Source: Phocaeicola_A sp964580305 (GTDB lineage Bacteria > Bacteroidota > Bacteroidia > Bacteroidales > Bacteroidaceae). Taken from it: a DNA stretch of 6,632 nucleotides. The position numbers were made by a program, and so were the translations under genes. Positions 5,819 through 6,632 of this stretch are shown one piece after another. The notes beneath the pieces are model-generated. The model did no database searches and had not been told where the DNA came from. It was given only the letters and a program-made list of their open reading frames with translations. The stretch covers positions 1 through 6,632 of the forward strand of contig CAZOKL010000109.1 in assembly GCA_964580305.1 (NCBI GenBank), given 5' to 3'. The first letter of the stretch is position 1; each line of letters begins with the position of its first letter.

Positions 5819-5848
5819 AGTCCCCCCCTAAACTTAAGGGGGGAGACT
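5819..5848. terminator. Hairpin between convergent genes, probable terminator
   Basis: AGTC (5819-5822) pairs with GACT (5845-5848), and CCCCCCT (5823-5829) pairs with AGGGGGG (5837-5843), leaving one bulged A at 5844 and a seven-base loop. The stem is very GC-rich and lies between the stop of the second SDR gene (5805) and the stop of the regulator gene (5863). Neither strand has a U run after it, so it is not a textbook intrinsic terminator, but position and stability suit a shared transcript end. A second possible stem (AAGACT 5850-5855 with AGTCTT 5877-5882) spans the regulator stop codon. Confidence 0.5.
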
Positions 5849-5862
5849 AAAGACTCTGGCCT

Positions 5863-6492
5863 TTAAGGGCTGGGGTAGTCTTCGATTATTCTTTTGCAAT
5901 GTGTGGTTATACACTCTAGGGCTGCTTCAAGGTCTGAATGCCAAAATGCCTCAACCAGGATCTTATGTTCTTGCAGAATATCGGCAGGAGGGCGCCGTCT
6001 TCGCACAGACTGAACAACAAGCCGCGTCATATCGTCACAAACAATGTTCCATAAAGGTTTTAGTTTCGTAAGTCCTAGGTAATCTACAATTATAGTGTGG
6101 AACTCCATATCCTTTTTCATAAACTCGACAGGATCGTGTTGTACCTCTTCCATTTCATCCAAAATATTGCTTAGAATCCCTGCCAATGCGCGTGGGCGTT
6201 TCGAGGTAATGATTTTCTTTACAATGAAAGGTTCTATCATTTCTCTCAACAAATGTAACTGATATTCATCTTCATGAGTTGCTTTAGAAACGATAATGCC
6301 CTGATGTTCTTTCCATACAACCCATCCCTCATGTGATAATCGTCTGAGAGCTTCGCGCACAGGTGTCCGGCTCACGCCAAGTTCCACAGCAATCTCACTG
6401 TCCTTGAGCATATCGCCGGGAGTAAATCTACCGTCAACTATTTTTTGTTTAATTGCATTATACGCATAGGCCGCGAGGCTTTCTGGCTTCAT
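5863..6492 (-). CDS. GntR family transcriptional regulator with FCD ligand-binding domain
   Basis: A 209-residue regulator of the FadR subgroup. An N-terminal winged helix-turn-helix (about 5-70) contains the family signature EIAVELGVSRTPVREALRR (33-51) and GIIVSK (65-70). The rest is an all-helical FCD domain with the usual metal ligands: Asp128 and His132 (DMEFH), His176 (QEH) and His198 (TTH). Such proteins bind carboxylates such as sugar acids or keto acids through the metal and usually act as repressors released by ligand. The gene is convergent with the operon, 57 bases from the last SDR gene, and most likely controls the operon and itself. The start codon is ATG (complement of 6490-6492). 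The nearest ribosome binding site, AAAGGT (complement of 6504-6509), sits eleven bases upstream, so translation may be modest. The ligand is unknown. Confidence 0.92.
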   Translation of the reverse strand: MKPESLAAYAYNAIKQKIVDGRFTPGDMLKDSEIAVELGVSRTPVREALRRLSHEGWVVWKEHQGIIVSKATHEDEYQLHLLREMIEPFIVKKIITSKRPRALAGILSNILDEMEEVQHDPVEFMKKDMEFHTIIVDYLGLTKLKPLWNIVCDDMTRLVVQSVRRRRPPADILQEHKILVEAFWHSDLEAALECITTHCKRIIEDYPSP

Positions 6493-6546
6493 ACTCTATC
6501 CGTACCTTTAGTTTCAAATTACAATAGCCCACACAATAGAAACTCA

Positions 6547-6566
6547 ATGTGATTATATTATCACAT
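6547..6566. promoter_or_regulatory. Near-perfect 20-bp palindrome upstream of the regulator gene, candidate operator
   Basis: ATGTGAT (6547-6553) and ATCACAT (6560-6566) are perfect inverted arms around TATATT; nine of ten base pairs are symmetric. The TGTGA and TCACA halves recall CRP-type sites, but their spacing is eight, not six. The palindrome covers the likely -10 box of the regulator gene, so a bound protein would block its transcription. Self-repression by the GntR/FCD protein is possible, but no copy of this motif is visible upstream of the operon at 1-386. Confidence 0.45.
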
Positions 6567-6583
6567 AGACAGCGAACATGGAA
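6553..6583 (-). promoter_or_regulatory. Weakly supported promoter of the GntR-type gene
   Basis: On the minus strand, TATAAT (complement of 6553-6558) and the overlapping GATAAT (complement of 6556-6561) are good -10 candidates about 60 bases before the start codon. The best -35 candidate is TTCCAT (complement of 6578-6583), 16 bases from GATAAT, which matches TTGACA poorly. A weak promoter, or one needing an activator, would fit. Confidence 0.35.
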
Positions 6584-6632
6584 CATGCAGCTACAAAAAA
6601 GTACATGCAAGAAGCCTATCATACGTATTATA
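6567..6632. other. Non-coding right edge with short CATG-containing repeats
   Basis: No gene is visible. GAACATG occurs twice in tandem (6574-6580 and 6581-6587), ACATGCA occurs at 6583-6589 and 6603-6609, and ATACGTAT (6621-6628) is a palindrome. These may be binding sites upstream of the regulator gene, or chance; the window ends here. Confidence 0.35.

Noticed and set aside
6547..6566. CRP-type binding site
   Set aside because: The TGTGA and TCACA halves are eight bases apart rather than six, so it does not fit the classic CRP spacing; kept only as an unassigned operator.
1..6632. Mobile element, phage, CRISPR, toxin-antitoxin or tRNA genes
   Set aside because: I saw no transposase, integrase, regular spaced repeats, small paired genes or tRNA-like cloverleaf; all long frames are accounted for by the catabolic operon and its regulator.

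Overview
This window comes from a fairly AT-rich bacterial chromosome. The Shine-Dalgarno sequences are strong (AAGGAG and AAGGAGGT type), AGA and ATA codons are common, and one start codon is clearly GTG. These traits fit a Firmicutes-like anaerobe (Negativicutes, for example) or a TRAP-rich group such as Synergistota. The assignment is an inference from general style; there is no rRNA or other marker gene in the window.

Layout. Positions 1-69 are a GC-rich fragment resembling a dispersed intergenic repeat. Positions 70-386 are AT-rich and non-coding. They hold a perfect 20-bp palindrome, a 13-bp inverted repeat that looks like a terminator, and a good sigma-70 type promoter with a possible GntR-type operator. 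From 387 to 5805 six genes run in the same direction and look like one operon: a TIM-barrel sugar isomerase/epimerase-like enzyme, a first short-chain dehydrogenase (SDR), the three parts of a TRAP transporter (periplasmic binding protein, small and large membrane subunits), and a second SDR. Most gaps are 2 to 36 bases. The exception is the 110 bases (to the preferred start) between the binding protein and the small permease gene, which hold two tandem hairpins. A GntR/FCD regulator lies convergently at 5863-6492, with a hairpin between it and the operon end. Its upstream region carries a near-perfect 20-bp palindrome over the likely -10 box.

How the genes work together (inference). The TRAP transporter would import a carboxylate, probably a hydroxylated one such as a sugar acid or a cyclic polyhydroxy acid, using the sodium or proton gradient. 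The two SDRs would oxidise or reduce hydroxyl groups. The loop after beta strand 2 suggests NADP(H) for the first SDR and NAD(H) for the second, so they could act as a redox pair. The metal-dependent TIM-barrel protein would isomerise, epimerise or dehydrate the keto intermediate. The FCD regulator would sense the substrate or an intermediate. No kinase, aldolase or named dehydratase is present, so the pathway must be completed elsewhere. I see no defence system, phage, insertion sequence or CRISPR array. The window is best described as a catabolic operon of unassigned substrate with some unusual regulatory DNA.
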